This document shows positions 8,224 through 17,000 of a stretch of 64,000 bases of DNA, in pieces. This DNA comes from Lacinutrix himadriensis (GTDB lineage Bacteria; Bacteroidota; Bacteroidia; Flavobacteriales; Flavobacteriaceae): the NCBI RefSeq assembly GCF_001418105.1, contig NZ_LIQI01000006.1, positions 287,090-351,089 on the forward strand, read 5' to 3'. The notes beneath the pieces are model-generated. The model was not told where the DNA came from and searched no databases. It saw nothing but the letters and a program-made list of their open reading frames with translations. Each line of letters begins with the position of its first letter. Position 1 is the stretch's first letter. Both the position numbers and the translations under genes were made by a program.

Positions 8224-8405
8224 AAACTCCTCTTTCTTCCAATTTCCTATGGAAATTGAAATTCATTCTCCTCTTAAACGTAAGAGGAGAGCCACTACTT
8301 TAGAAAAATCACAATTAGCACTTGCTCCTCTCTTTAGATAAAGAGAGATGGATTTATGAAAAATAAATTTGGAGAGTTCCACCTAAAATGCGAAGCTATT
8401 TTTAG
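8224..8405. repeat. Dispersed non-coding repeat, copy A
   Basis: A roughly 180-bp unit opening with AACTCCTCTTTCTTCCAATTT and closing with ACCTAAAATGCGAAGCTATT. It contains a near-palindrome CTCTCTTTAGATAAAGAGAG. A second copy follows directly at 8412-8594, and others lie at 14281-14571. No reading frame is conserved among the copies. Confidence 0.8.
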
Positions 8406-8411
8406 TATCAC

Positions 8412-8594
8412 AGAACTCCTCTTTCTTGCAATTTCCAATAAAAATTAAAATGCTTTCTTAGCTTAAACCTAAAAGAACATCTACTTCTTTAGAAAAATCA
8501 CAATTAGTACCTGCTCCTCTCTTTAGCTAAAGAGAGGTGGATTTATGAAAAATAAATCCGGAGAGTTTGACCTAAAATGCGAAGCTATTTTTAG
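8412..8594. repeat. Dispersed non-coding repeat, copy B
   Basis: A direct repeat of copy A with small differences. Here the internal palindrome is perfect (CTCTCTTTAGCTAAAGAGAG), followed by GTGGATTTATGAAAAATAAA and the same CCTAAAATGCGAAGCTATT end. Confidence 0.8.
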
Positions 8595-8649
8595 CTGGAA
8601 TACAAAACAGTAAACTTTTAGATAAAAAACCAAAAAGATAGAAAAAGCA

Positions 8650-8685
8650 AAAAGCCTCAAAAAGAAAATTCTTTTTGAGGCTTTT
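8650..8685 (-). terminator. Intrinsic terminator, downstream of yajC
   Basis: A perfect 15-bp stem (AAAAGCCTCAAAAAG with its complement) around an AAAATT loop, flanked by A- and T-rich arms. It can end transcription of the minus-strand nusB/DUF1573/yajC unit. Confidence 0.88.
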
Positions 8686-8707
8686 ATATGATTAGAAGTT
8701 TTAAAAC

Positions 8708-9004
8708 TTACTTCTTAATTTCTGTTGGTGAAACATTTAAGTTCTTACTCATTTCCAAAGAAATTGCAGAACGATCAAACTTTAACTTTCCAGCCATCGT
8801 TTCAATAACACAACTGTTATCTTTATCGTTAAGATCTGCTATTTTTCCATGCAAACCACTTTTAGTAATTACTTTGTCTCCTCGTTTTAATTCGCTAGCA
8901 AACTTTTTTTCTTGTTTGGCACGTTTCATTTGTGGTGCAATCATAAAGAAATACACTACAGCAAACATAGCAATAAACGGTAAAAATTGTCCTATTTCTC
9001 CCAT
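8708..9004 (-). CDS. yajC: Preprotein translocase subunit YajC
   Basis: Auxiliary subunit that joins SecDF to the SecYEG channel in the inner membrane. The 98-residue product has one N-terminal membrane helix (FLPFIAMFAVVYFFMIAPQ, about residues 7-25) and the conserved cytoplasmic domain with KKFASELKRGDKVITKSGLHGKI and a C-terminal KFDRSAIS segment. Length is typical. It starts five bases after the DUF1573 lipoprotein gene, so the two are surely co-transcribed. Confidence 0.95.
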   Translation of the reverse strand: MGEIGQFLPFIAMFAVVYFFMIAPQMKRAKQEKKFASELKRGDKVITKSGLHGKIADLNDKDNSCVIETMAGKLKFDRSAISLEMSKNLNVSPTEIKK

Positions 9005-9009
9005 TCTAA

Positions 9010-9585
9010 TTAATCGTGGTTATGACCTTCGTGACCTGGTTGCGTACTAGACTTTACTGGCACTGCTGCTGCATTAACTGCACCAGGAACGGCTTGTTGT
9101 ATTTGTTGATTAGCTACAGGTGCTTTTACAGGAGCATTAGGATCTGCTTTTACAAAAGCTTTAATCTTAACTGTCTCTTTTCCTGTTTTAGTATTCGCTG
9201 TTACTGTAATCGTTTTAGATACTGCGTTTTTACCAGAAGCATTATACTTTACTGTGAATTTTCCAGAATCTCCTGGAGCTAAAGGCTCTTTAGACCAATC
9301 TTGAGGTACAGTACAACCACATGTACTTTTAATATTTGTAATAACTAAAGGTGTTTTTCCTGTATTTTTATACGTAAATACTGTTTCTACAGGAGTTTTT
9401 GCTTCAATTTCACCAAAATCGTGTTCGTTTTTGTCGAAAGTTAATACTGGAAAATCTCCAGCGTTAGCATCTCTTACTGCTGCTTCTGCAACGTTTTTGT
9501 CATCAATTTTCTTTGATGCATCTTCTTTACATGAAGTAAAAGCGATTAAGCAAAATGCGCTTAAACCTAATAATACTTTTTTCAT
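9010..9585 (-). CDS. DUF1573 lipoprotein
   Basis: A 191-residue exported lipoprotein with a signal peptide and lipobox FTSC (Cys20). It has one DUF1573 immunoglobulin-like domain (about residues 45-148) carrying the hallmark HDFGEI, FTYKNTGKTPLVI and STCGCTVP motifs, then a low-complexity tail ending in GHEGHNHD. DUF1573 proteins are widespread in Bacteroidota envelopes and their role is not established. The His-rich tail could bind metal, but that is only suggestive. It lies between nusB and yajC, the standard order in this family. Confidence 0.92.
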   Translation of the reverse strand: MKKVLLGLSAFCLIAFTSCKEDASKKIDDKNVAEAAVRDANAGDFPVLTFDKNEHDFGEIEAKTPVETVFTYKNTGKTPLVITNIKSTCGCTVPQDWSKEPLAPGDSGKFTVKYNASGKNAVSKTITVTANTKTGKETVKIKAFVKADPNAPVKAPVANQQIQQAVPGAVNAAAVPVKSSTQPGHEGHNHD

Positions 9586-9645
9586 AATTCTATTTTTTTA
9601 ATGGTTCAAAATTATTTTGAGGTGTAAATGTAATAAATTTTACAA

Positions 9646-10590
9646 TTACATCAATCCTCTACCTATTTTATTTAACTTTTTTCCTTCTTGGTATTCTTTA
9701 ACCAACTTATCTAAAACACCATTGATAAACGTACTGCTTTTAGGCGTTGAATACTCTTTTGCTATTTCTAAATATTCATTAATAGTAACTTTTACAGGAA
9801 TAGAAGAAAAGTTTAACATTTCGCAAATTCCCATTTGCAATAATATGTAGTCAATGCTTGCAATACGATCTGTATCCCAATTTTTTGTTTTTCCTTCAAT
9901 TTCGGCAGCCAGTGTACTTTGATTTAGAATTGTTTTCTTCAATAAATCTATCGCAAACTTTTTATCGTCTTCGTCTTTATATAAACTAGGGACAAAGTAT
10001 GTTGGTTTGATATTTTCCTTTACCTTTTTTAATAATTTTAAAATAGCAGTATTAATTATAGGCAAATCATCTAACCAAGTTAAATTCTTATCTTCAATAT
10101 ACTCGTAAAGTTTTTCGTTAGGTGCAATTATCTCCTTAAAGACATCCACTACAAAGTCTCTGTCTTCTTTAAAAGTAGACGTTTTTGTTTGCATATATTC
10201 TGCATACAAATCGCTTGCTAATATTTCTCTAAAAAGAATATCTACATATTCATCATCTAACTCCCAGTTAGTGATTCTATGTGCTTCAATATCTGAAAGA
10301 AGTTCTTGATCGTTTTTTAATAACAAAAAGACTTCGTTAAATATTAATTTCTTGTTTGGATTTTTGTCTTCTGAAGTAGCTAGAAGCTTTTTTTGTGTTT
10401 TTTCAATGTTTATTTCTGCTTTTTTATGTACCTCAATTAATAAGGACATTAAAAGCAAATACAGATTGTACATACCGTCAATACTGTGTAGTAAAAACCT
10501 TTGGTCTTTACTGAAATTGTCACTTTCGCCTCCTTTAAAAGCGTAAAGGATTTGCATAACTTTAATACGAATGTGTCTTCTATTAAGCAT
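9646..10590 (-). CDS. nusB: Transcription antitermination factor NusB
   Basis: NusB binds boxA RNA with NusE (S10) to support antitermination on rRNA operons. The 314-residue product is about twice the E. coli length, which is normal in Bacteroidota. It begins with MLNRRHIRIKVMQILYAF, and the canonical NusB helical domain occupies about residues 180-305 (FAIDLLKKTILN, DRIASIDYILLQMGICEML, INEYLEIAKEYSTPKSSTFINGVLDKL). The gene heads a run with the DUF1573 lipoprotein and yajC, with a 60-base gap. Confidence 0.95.
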   Translation of the reverse strand: MLNRRHIRIKVMQILYAFKGGESDNFSKDQRFLLHSIDGMYNLYLLLMSLLIEVHKKAEINIEKTQKKLLATSEDKNPNKKLIFNEVFLLLKNDQELLSDIEAHRITNWELDDEYVDILFREILASDLYAEYMQTKTSTFKEDRDFVVDVFKEIIAPNEKLYEYIEDKNLTWLDDLPIINTAILKLLKKVKENIKPTYFVPSLYKDEDDKKFAIDLLKKTILNQSTLAAEIEGKTKNWDTDRIASIDYILLQMGICEMLNFSSIPVKVTINEYLEIAKEYSTPKSSTFINGVLDKLVKEYQEGKKLNKIGRGLM

Positions 10591-10613
10591 ATAAAAAAGA
10601 ACTTAGTTTAAAA

Positions 10614-10639
10614 AAGGCGAAAGTAGTTACTTTCGCCTT
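10614..10639 (-). terminator. Intrinsic terminator after leucine dehydrogenase
   Basis: A 12-bp perfect stem (AAGGCGAAAGTA with TACTTTCGCCTT) followed, in the minus direction, by a T run. It separates the dehydrogenase gene from nusB. Confidence 0.85.
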
Positions 10640-10663
10640 GATATAATAGTATTTTAATAAGAA

Positions 10664-11767
10664 TTATTTAGAATTTTCATTCTTTCTTGCTTCTATTCTA
10701 CTTTTTGCAATATTAAGTGCTGCTTGATTGGTTGTTACCCCATTGGTATCTGCATTAGATAAAATTTCTAGCGTAGTATTATAGATGTTTTGTGTTTTAC
10801 GCATAATTTCTTTTTTATCGTAACCTTCTAACTCTGCATATACATTAATAATTCCTCCAGCATTAATTAAAAAGTCTGGTGCATAAACGATTCCTTTTTC
10901 TTGAAGAATTGTTCCATGTTTCACCTCTTCAGCCAATTGATTATTAGCAGCGCCTGCAATTATTTTAGCTTGAATTCTATTAATAGTATCATCATTAATA
11001 GTTGCTCCTAAAGCACAAGGTGCATAAATATCGACAGCTTCGCTATAAATATCGTTTCCAGTATATATAGTTGCTCCGTATTTTTTACTTACTTCTTCTA
11101 AACGTTCTTGGTTAATATCTGAAATAATAACCTTAGCGCCTTCATTAGTTAAATGCTCTACAAGACATTCGCCAACATGACCAATACCTTGAACAATTAT
11201 TTTTCTATCTTCTAGTACGTCGCTTCCAAATTTATATTTTGCAGCAGCCTTCATTCCCATAAACACACCATAAGCGGTTATTGGTGAAGGGTTCCCTGCT
11301 CCTCCTTTGCTTTCAGAAATACCAGTAACATAAGGAGTCACTTCACGAACTAAGTCCATGTCTGCTGTTTCCATACCAACATCTTCTGCAGTAATATATT
11401 TTCCGCTTAAAGAGTGTACAAATTCACCAAACTTTTTCATAAGTTCTGGTGTTTTTTGCGTTTTGGCATCTCCAATAATTACCGCTTTTCCTCCTCCAAG
11501 GTTTAAACCTGTAATTGCAGCTTTAAAAGTCATACCACGAGAAAGACGCAGTACATCATTTAGAGCTTCCCACTCATTGTTATATTGCCACATTCTAGTT
11601 CCTCCAAGTGCAGGACCTAATACTGTATTATGTATTCCAATAATTGCTTTTAAACCTGTATCTTTGTCGTTGCAAAAAACAATTTGCTCATGATCGTCGA
11701 AAGAAAATTGTCCAAAAACTGGATCTATTTTTTTTAGATCGCTTGCGTTAATAACGTCTGAAACCAT
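10664..11767 (-). CDS. Leucine dehydrogenase (Glu/Leu/Phe/Val family)
   Basis: NAD-dependent oxidative deamination of branched-chain amino acids to 2-oxo acids in the cytoplasm. The 367-residue product carries GPALGGTRM, the substrate-binding K82 in RGMTFKAA and the catalytic K94 in LNLGGGKAVI, the ITAEDVGMETADMD segment, and a C-terminal Rossmann domain with GIGHVGECL. Length fits Bacillus-type leucine dehydrogenase. A promoter and a terminator flank it, so it is monocistronic. Valine or phenylalanine specificity cannot be excluded from sequence. Confidence 0.94.
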   Translation of the reverse strand: MVSDVINASDLKKIDPVFGQFSFDDHEQIVFCNDKDTGLKAIIGIHNTVLGPALGGTRMWQYNNEWEALNDVLRLSRGMTFKAAITGLNLGGGKAVIIGDAKTQKTPELMKKFGEFVHSLSGKYITAEDVGMETADMDLVREVTPYVTGISESKGGAGNPSPITAYGVFMGMKAAAKYKFGSDVLEDRKIIVQGIGHVGECLVEHLTNEGAKVIISDINQERLEEVSKKYGATIYTGNDIYSEAVDIYAPCALGATINDDTINRIQAKIIAGAANNQLAEEVKHGTILQEKGIVYAPDFLINAGGIINVYAELEGYDKKEIMRKTQNIYNTTLEILSNADTNGVTTNQAALNIAKSRIEARKNENSK

Positions 11768-11824
11768 TTAATTTTTAATTTAAAGTTAGGATTGTTCTTT
11801 TGATGATTTACAAAAAACAACGTG

Positions 11825-11855
11825 CAAAATTAAACCAATCTTCAGATAAACGCAA
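11825..11855 (-). promoter_or_regulatory. Promoter of leucine dehydrogenase
   Basis: On the minus strand, TAATTTTG (11832-11825) matches TAnnTTTG. A TTG at 11855-11853 lies 20 bases upstream, the spacing expected for the -33 element of Bacteroidota. Confidence 0.6.
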
Positions 11856-11911
11856 CATAATTGCTGTTAAATTATGAAATTGTTAAAAACTTAAAAACAC
11901 TATTCCTGTAA

Positions 11912-13666
11912 ATGAAAGAATTACAGCACTTAAATAAGTACTTTTTAAAATATAAATATAGTCTAATATTTGGTATTTTTATAACCATAATATCCAAGAT
12001 TTTTTTACTTTATACTCCTAGACTCATTAGAAAATCTATTAATGTAGTAGATGAATTTAGAAAAGGTAGTATTACAGATATTCAATTAGTTAAAGCAGAA
12101 TTACTAGAGAACATTCTCTATATTATTGGTGCTGCATTAATAACAGGTGTACTTACCTTTTTTATGCGTCAAACTATCATTAATGTATCTCGTTATATTG
12201 AGTTTGATCTAAAAAACGAAGTCTACCAACAATACCAAAAACTATCTCTAAATTTCTATAAAAAAAATAGAACAGGAGATTTAATGAATAGAATTAGTGA
12301 AGATGTTGGAAAAGTACGTATGTATGTTGGACCAGCAATTATGTACAGTATTAATACCATCACACTTTTTGTTATTGTTATTGGATCGATGTATAACCAA
12401 TCGCCCAAATTAACTTTATACACGCTAATCCCCTTACCTATTCTATCTATAATTGTTTTTAAGGTAAGTAAAGAGATACATAAACGAAGTACCGTAGTTC
12501 AAGAGTATTTATCTAAACTTTCTACGTTTACTCAAGAATCTTTTAGCGGAATTTCTATCATCAAAGCCTATGGTATGGAACCACAAACATTTAGCAATTT
12601 TGACGCGCTTTCTACTACAAATAAAGAAAAACAACTAAGCCTAGTAAAAGTACAAGCCTTATTTTTTCCTACTATGGTATTACTTATTGGTTTAAGTAAC
12701 TTGATTGTTATTTATATTGGCGGTCAACAATATATCAATGGCGAAATTGAAAGTTTAGGAACCATTGCCGAATTTATTATTTACGTAAACATGTTAACGT
12801 GGCCAGTGGCAACGGTTGGTTGGGTAACTTCTATAATACAGCAAGCGGAAGCATCTCAAAAACGTATCAATCACTTCTTAAAAATAGAACCAGAAATTCA
12901 AAATAAGGTTAGCGAAACTTCTATTATAAAAGGAAACATCGCTTTTAAAAACGTTTCCTTTGTTTATGACGACACCAATATTGAAGCTTTAAAAGATGTA
13001 ACTTTCACTGTAAAATCAGGAGAAACCTTAGCTATTATAGGAAAAACTGGTTCTGGAAAATCTACCATTCTAGATTTAATAGGAAGGCTTTACGATATTA
13101 AAAATGGAGAACTATTAATAGACGACAAACCAATAGACCAAGTAAATCTTACTAATTTACGCGATAGCATTGGTTATGTACCTCAAGATGCCTTTCTGTT
13201 TAGCGATACCATTAATAACAATATAAAATTTGGTAAAGAAGACGCTACCGATGAAGAGGCTATTCAAGCAGCAAAATATGCACAAGTACACAAAAACATT
13301 ATTGGTTTCACTAAAGGCTATGAAACCGTTTTAGGAGAACGTGGTATTACACTTTCTGGCGGACAAAAACAGCGTGTTTCTATTGCAAGAGCAATCCTTA
13401 AAGATCCGCAAATATTGTTATTTGATGATTGCCTTTCTGCTGTAGATACCGAAACAGAAGAAAAGATACTAAAAAGCTTAAACAAACTCTCTAAAGGAAA
13501 AACAACCATTATTGTAAGTCATAGAATTTCTTCGGCTAAAAATGCAGACAAGATAATTGTATTAGATGACGGAAGAATTATACAAGAAGGTTCACATGAT
13601 ACCCTTATAGAAAAGGATGGTTATTATAAAGACTTATATTTAAAGCAACTATCTGAAAAATCATAG
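11912..13666 (+). CDS. ABC exporter, fused membrane and ATPase domains (MsbA/MdlB type)
   Basis: A 584-residue half-transporter expected to form a dimer in the inner membrane and export lipid or drug-like substrates. Residues about 15-300 form six membrane helices. The ATPase domain has Walker A GKTGSGKST (about 377-385), signature LSGGQ near 480 and Walker B ILLFDD near 500. The residue after Walker B is Asp, not the usual catalytic Glu (FDDCLSAVD). This occurs in some exporters of this subgroup and may lower ATPase activity. It is divergent from leucine dehydrogenase. Substrate unknown. Confidence 0.92.
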   Translation: MKELQHLNKYFLKYKYSLIFGIFITIISKIFLLYTPRLIRKSINVVDEFRKGSITDIQLVKAELLENILYIIGAALITGVLTFFMRQTIINVSRYIEFDLKNEVYQQYQKLSLNFYKKNRTGDLMNRISEDVGKVRMYVGPAIMYSINTITLFVIVIGSMYNQSPKLTLYTLIPLPILSIIVFKVSKEIHKRSTVVQEYLSKLSTFTQESFSGISIIKAYGMEPQTFSNFDALSTTNKEKQLSLVKVQALFFPTMVLLIGLSNLIVIYIGGQQYINGEIESLGTIAEFIIYVNMLTWPVATVGWVTSIIQQAEASQKRINHFLKIEPEIQNKVSETSIIKGNIAFKNVSFVYDDTNIEALKDVTFTVKSGETLAIIGKTGSGKSTILDLIGRLYDIKNGELLIDDKPIDQVNLTNLRDSIGYVPQDAFLFSDTINNNIKFGKEDATDEEAIQAAKYAQVHKNIIGFTKGYETVLGERGITLSGGQKQRVSIARAILKDPQILLFDDCLSAVDTETEEKILKSLNKLSKGKTTIIVSHRISSAKNADKIIVLDDGRIIQEGSHDTLIEKDGYYKDLYLKQLSEKS

Positions 13667-13808
13667 CCACCTTTCTAATATTTTATTCTAGTGTAAACCC
13701 AGCACATATCTTCCCTTTAAAAAGATTTGTAATATTTAGTTGGTTGTTATGTATTTTTTTTTGATTTTTGAACTTCTATTAATGAAACCTTAATATAAAA
13801 ACAAGACT

Positions 13809-14216
13809 ATGGAAACCAATGGCATGATGGAGAAAGAGGAAATTTATTCTAAAGTATTAAGAGCAGGACGACGCACTTATTTTTTTGATGTTAGAGCAAC
13901 TAAAGCAGGAGATTACTATTTAACAGTTACCGAAAGTAAGAAGTTCACGAATGATGATGGTTCCTTTCACTACAAGAAACATAAGATTTATATATACAAA
14001 GAAGATTTCTCTGAATTCAATAGTATTTTAGCAGAAATGACAGATTATATTATCTCTGAAAAAGGAGATGAAGTAATTAGCGAGCGTCACCAAAAAGACT
14101 TTAAAAAAGAATATAACACAGAAGCTGTAGTAGAAAGTACAACAACGGAAGCAACTACGGAAACATCAGAACCTGCAGAAAGCAGATTTACAGATGTTGA
14201 TTTTGATGATATTTAA
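13809..14216 (+). CDS. PUR-alpha/beta/gamma family nucleic acid-binding protein (DUF3276)
   Basis: The 135-residue protein has one PUR repeat (about residues 8-100: YSKVLRAGRRTYFFDVR, YYLTVTESKK, KHKIYIYKEDFSEF) and an acidic, threonine-rich tail ending in FTDVDFDDI. Bacterial PUR proteins bind single-stranded DNA or RNA; the Borrelia homologue regulates transcription. In Bacteroidota it is a highly conserved single gene. It is followed by a good terminator. Confidence 0.92.
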   Translation: METNGMMEKEEIYSKVLRAGRRTYFFDVRATKAGDYYLTVTESKKFTNDDGSFHYKKHKIYIYKEDFSEFNSILAEMTDYIISEKGDEVISERHQKDFKKEYNTEAVVESTTTEATTETSEPAESRFTDVDFDDI

Positions 14217-14238
14217 AATCTAATCCAATTAAAATTTT

Positions 14239-14265
14239 AAAACCGTTGCTTTTAGTAACGGTTTT
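14239..14265 (+). terminator. Intrinsic terminator
   Basis: AAAACCGTT pairs with AACGGTTTT across a short loop, followed by a run of T. It lies directly after the PUR-alpha family gene. Confidence 0.85.
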
Positions 14266-14280
14266 TTTATGCTATAAAAT

Positions 14281-14372
14281 TAGAACTAGTACCTGCGCTT
14301 CTCTGTAGCTAAAGAGTTGTGGTTCCGTTTTTACGGAATCGGAGCCTTTGACCTAAAATGCGAAGCTATTTT
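14281..14372. repeat. Dispersed repeat, partial divergent copy C
   Basis: Only the right half of the unit is present (TAGTACCTGCGCTTCTCTGT ... GACCTAAAATGCGAAGCTATT). It contains an extra palindrome, TTCCGtttttaCGGAA. It lies head-to-tail with copy D. Confidence 0.7.
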
Positions 14373-14380
14373 TTAAACAC

Positions 14381-14571
14381 AAAACTCCTCTTTCTTCCAA
14401 TTTCCTGAGATAATTTGTAATAATTGAAATTCATTATCGGCTTTAACTAAAGAGGAGAGCTACTATCTAATAATAATTAAAGTAAATACTGGCTCCTCTC
14501 TTTAGCTAAAGAGAGGTGGATTTTATGAAATAAAATTCGGAGAGTTTGACCTAAAATGCGAAGCTATTTTT
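14381..14571. repeat. Dispersed repeat, full copy D
   Basis: Begins AAAACTCCTCTTTCTTCC like copies A and B, contains CTCTCTTTAGCTAAAGAGAG, and ends with GACCTAAAATGCGAAGCTATT. Together with copy C it fills the gene-free stretch from 14270 to 14639. The last 65 bases of that stretch hold nothing recognisable. Confidence 0.75.
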
Positions 14572-14639
14572 ATAAAAGCAAAACTCTTCTTTAACAAAAC
14601 AGAATTCCTTTAACAGATTACTTCGTACCTCGCAATGAC

Positions 14640-15671
14640 TTAAGCCTTCACATACAACAAAGCCAAAACAGAAATCACGAAAGCATAAATTAGAGCAATT
14701 TGCCATCCAAGAAATATAGATAAGGCAAAAACTACAATAAAAAACCAAATAGGAAACAGGGTAATATAAACAGCAAACCTAAACGTTGCTACAAACTCTA
14801 TTTCTTTAATTTTTGGTTTTACATAGGTTTTCCAAACCATAAAAGGAAGCACAAAATTTGCTAGAAGGATATATTTTATACCTGTTTTAAAAAAACTAGC
14901 TTTGGATTTTGTTTGTTTCTGGCAGGTTTCAAAATTAGAAGATATACAGTTGTTTACAGCTTCCGGATTTAAAAAATCTACATTGTTCTCTATAAGTTTC
15001 GTTAGATTTTCTTCATAATTTTCAGAAGGAATATGTGTTGTTAATTTAGAAATTGCCTGGTGCATATCCGCTTTAAGCGCAATAACAGCTTGGATTCTAT
15101 CTTTTAAAAGGTAGTTTTTTGCAGCTATTGGCTTTCCGAAGAAAACCGCTGTACTATCTACAAAACGATCTGCTTTTATATAATTAACACCTACAGGGAT
15201 AATTTGTAAATCTAATTCTGGATATTTCTCTAAAGTTTCGAAAACAATTCTAGTGAATCCTTTACTTAAAGGTCTTACGGTTCTATTTAAATGATGATTA
15301 CCTTCGGGAAAAATGGTAACCGCTTTATTCTGTTTTAAAATATCGGTACACGCAGAAAATATAGAGTTGTTATTACTAATATTACTCCAACCATCTCTTA
15401 TTCTATAAACTGGAAGCATTTGTAGACTTCGTAAAAGTCTATCTACAATAGGTTTATTAAAAACGGAAGCTCGTGTTAAAAAATAACAAAACCTACCCGA
15501 TTTTGTAGCAATTAACAACGGATCGATAAGTGCATTTTGGTGGTTACTTAAAAACAGAACCGGTTTATTTTTAGGTATATTTTCGACATGATACACCTTC
15601 AAACTTTTGTAATAACAAAAGAGTCCTAGCCTTATATAGGTTCTCACAAAATGTAACCAAAGTAATTTCAA
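14640..15671 (-). CDS. 1-acylglycerol-3-phosphate acyltransferase-like (PlsC family)
   Basis: Transfers an acyl chain to a glycerolipid or related acceptor at the inner membrane. The 343-residue product has the acyltransferase block NHQNALIDPLL (HxxxxD, about residues 43-53), a middle YRIRDGW segment and FPEGNHH (about 120-126). Two hydrophobic segments at the C-terminus (about 285-340) anchor it. The C-terminal extension and FPEGNH in place of FPEGTR place it in a Bacteroidota subgroup of uncertain substrate. Its start overlaps the upstream transporter stop by 4 bp. Confidence 0.88.
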   Translation of the reverse strand: MKLLWLHFVRTYIRLGLFCYYKSLKVYHVENIPKNKPVLFLSNHQNALIDPLLIATKSGRFCYFLTRASVFNKPIVDRLLRSLQMLPVYRIRDGWSNISNNNSIFSACTDILKQNKAVTIFPEGNHHLNRTVRPLSKGFTRIVFETLEKYPELDLQIIPVGVNYIKADRFVDSTAVFFGKPIAAKNYLLKDRIQAVIALKADMHQAISKLTTHIPSENYEENLTKLIENNVDFLNPEAVNNCISSNFETCQKQTKSKASFFKTGIKYILLANFVLPFMVWKTYVKPKIKEIEFVATFRFAVYITLFPIWFFIVVFALSIFLGWQIALIYAFVISVLALLYVKA

Positions 15672-16576
15672 ATGTTTTCTTTTTTAGATTTTGAAGACCA
15701 ATAAAACGATAAGCATAAGCCAGAAACAATATGCCAAATTCCCCAGAATGCTGCAATTAAAGCCATTCCTCCTAGTCCGTTAAAAAACGTAAAAATAAGT
15801 AACAAACCCAAGCCAGAGTTTTGTATTCCTGTTTCTATGGCTAATGTTTTTTGATTTTTAAAAGACAAACCAAAAGCTTTAGCTAGAAAAAAGCCAAGCG
15901 CTAGTGCTATTATATTATGGCTAATTCCCAATAATAAAACCTTATCTATATACTGATTAAAAATATCTAAATTATTTGAAAAAGCAATAACCACAATACC
16001 TACAAAGACCACTATTGAAAACGGTTTTAATATTTTGGAAAGTTTTTCTGCTAATATTGGCATTTTACTGCGTAAAGACATTCCTAATACTAACGGAATA
16101 CCTAAAATAAGCAATACTAGTTTCACTAAATCGAAGAAGTTTAATTCTACATTTTGTAATAGCTGCGCGGTAGGCTCGTATAAATTTCCATAAAACTGAA
16201 AATTTATCGGAGTTAATATCATGGCCAAAAATGTAGCAAAAGCGGTTAAACTTACAGAAAGGGCTGTGTTTCCTTTTGCAAGATGTGTCATGAAATTAGA
16301 AATATTTCCTCCAGGACAAGCAGCAACCATCATCATACCAAGTGCAATACTGGCTTGTGGTTTTATTAGTAAAATAAAAAGATATGTTACAAAAGGCAAT
16401 AGAACAAACTGTGAGAGTATACCAAGCAAGACTACTTTTGGCTGTTTAAACAATTGCTTAAAATCGCTTGTAGTTACACCAAGGGCAACGCCAAACATAA
16501 CTACAGCAAGTGCTATATTTAAGACCCAGAGTCCGTTGGCATCAAAATTAATTTTCACGTCATCTAATTCCACCAT
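15668..16576 (-). CDS. Bile acid:sodium symporter family (BASS) transporter
   Basis: A 302-residue inner-membrane protein with about nine hydrophobic segments. It carries the BASS hallmarks MVAACPGGNISNFMTHLAKGN (crossover near residues 92-112) and, in the second half, ETGIQNSGLGLLL (about 245-257). The family moves bile acids, pantoate, pyruvate or other organic anions with sodium; the substrate here is unknown. It is the middle gene of an operon, two bases after csaA and overlapping the acyltransferase. Confidence 0.9.
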   Translation of the reverse strand: MVELDDVKINFDANGLWVLNIALAVVMFGVALGVTTSDFKQLFKQPKVVLLGILSQFVLLPFVTYLFILLIKPQASIALGMMMVAACPGGNISNFMTHLAKGNTALSVSLTAFATFLAMILTPINFQFYGNLYEPTAQLLQNVELNFFDLVKLVLLILGIPLVLGMSLRSKMPILAEKLSKILKPFSIVVFVGIVVIAFSNNLDIFNQYIDKVLLLGISHNIIALALGFFLAKAFGLSFKNQKTLAIETGIQNSGLGLLLIFTFFNGLGGMALIAAFWGIWHIVSGLCLSFYWSSKSKKENI

Positions 16577-16578
16577 AT

Positions 16579-16914
16579 TTATGAGACAGTAGATCCGTTT
16601 TTGACTTTATTTTCCGGATTTAATAAAATGACATCTTTATTATTTACAGCACCAACAACTAAGCATTCGCTCATAAATTTACCAATCTGTTTTTTCTTAA
16701 AATTGACAACAGCAACAATTTGTTTGTTTAGTAAGTCCTCTTTTTTATATAAAGTGGTTATTTGTGCAGAAGACTTTTTAATACCTAAAGCGCCAAAATC
16801 TATGGTAAGTTGGTATGCTGGATTTCTAGCTTCCGGAAAATCGTTAACTTCTATAATAGTGCCTACTCGCAAATCTACTTTAGTAAAATCGTCAAAAGTT
16901 ATTGTATTACTCAT
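16579..16914 (-). CDS. csaA: CsaA-like tRNA-binding domain protein
   Basis: A 111-residue OB-fold protein of the EMAP-II/tRNA-binding type: FDDFTKVDLRVGTI at the start, ARNPAYQLTIDFG, KKSSAQITTLY, NFKKKQIGKFMSECLVVGAVN and a final LLNPENKVKNGSTVS. In Bacillus, CsaA is a chaperone linked to protein export, and homologues bind tRNA. The length is typical. It is the first gene of the csaA-BASS-acyltransferase run. Confidence 0.92.
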   Translation of the reverse strand: MSNTITFDDFTKVDLRVGTIIEVNDFPEARNPAYQLTIDFGALGIKKSSAQITTLYKKEDLLNKQIVAVVNFKKKQIGKFMSECLVVGAVNNKDVILLNPENKVKNGSTVS

Positions 16915-17000
16915 GCGCTAAATGTACAAAATATTGTTTTTGGAATTTATATTTTGCTTTTTGTATTTTACTTTTTTTTACATTAGTGAAAAATTAAATC

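Noticed and set aside
14551..14748. Small Cys-rich reading frame on the minus strand
   Set aside because: It lies across the dispersed repeat and the end of the acyltransferase gene in another frame.
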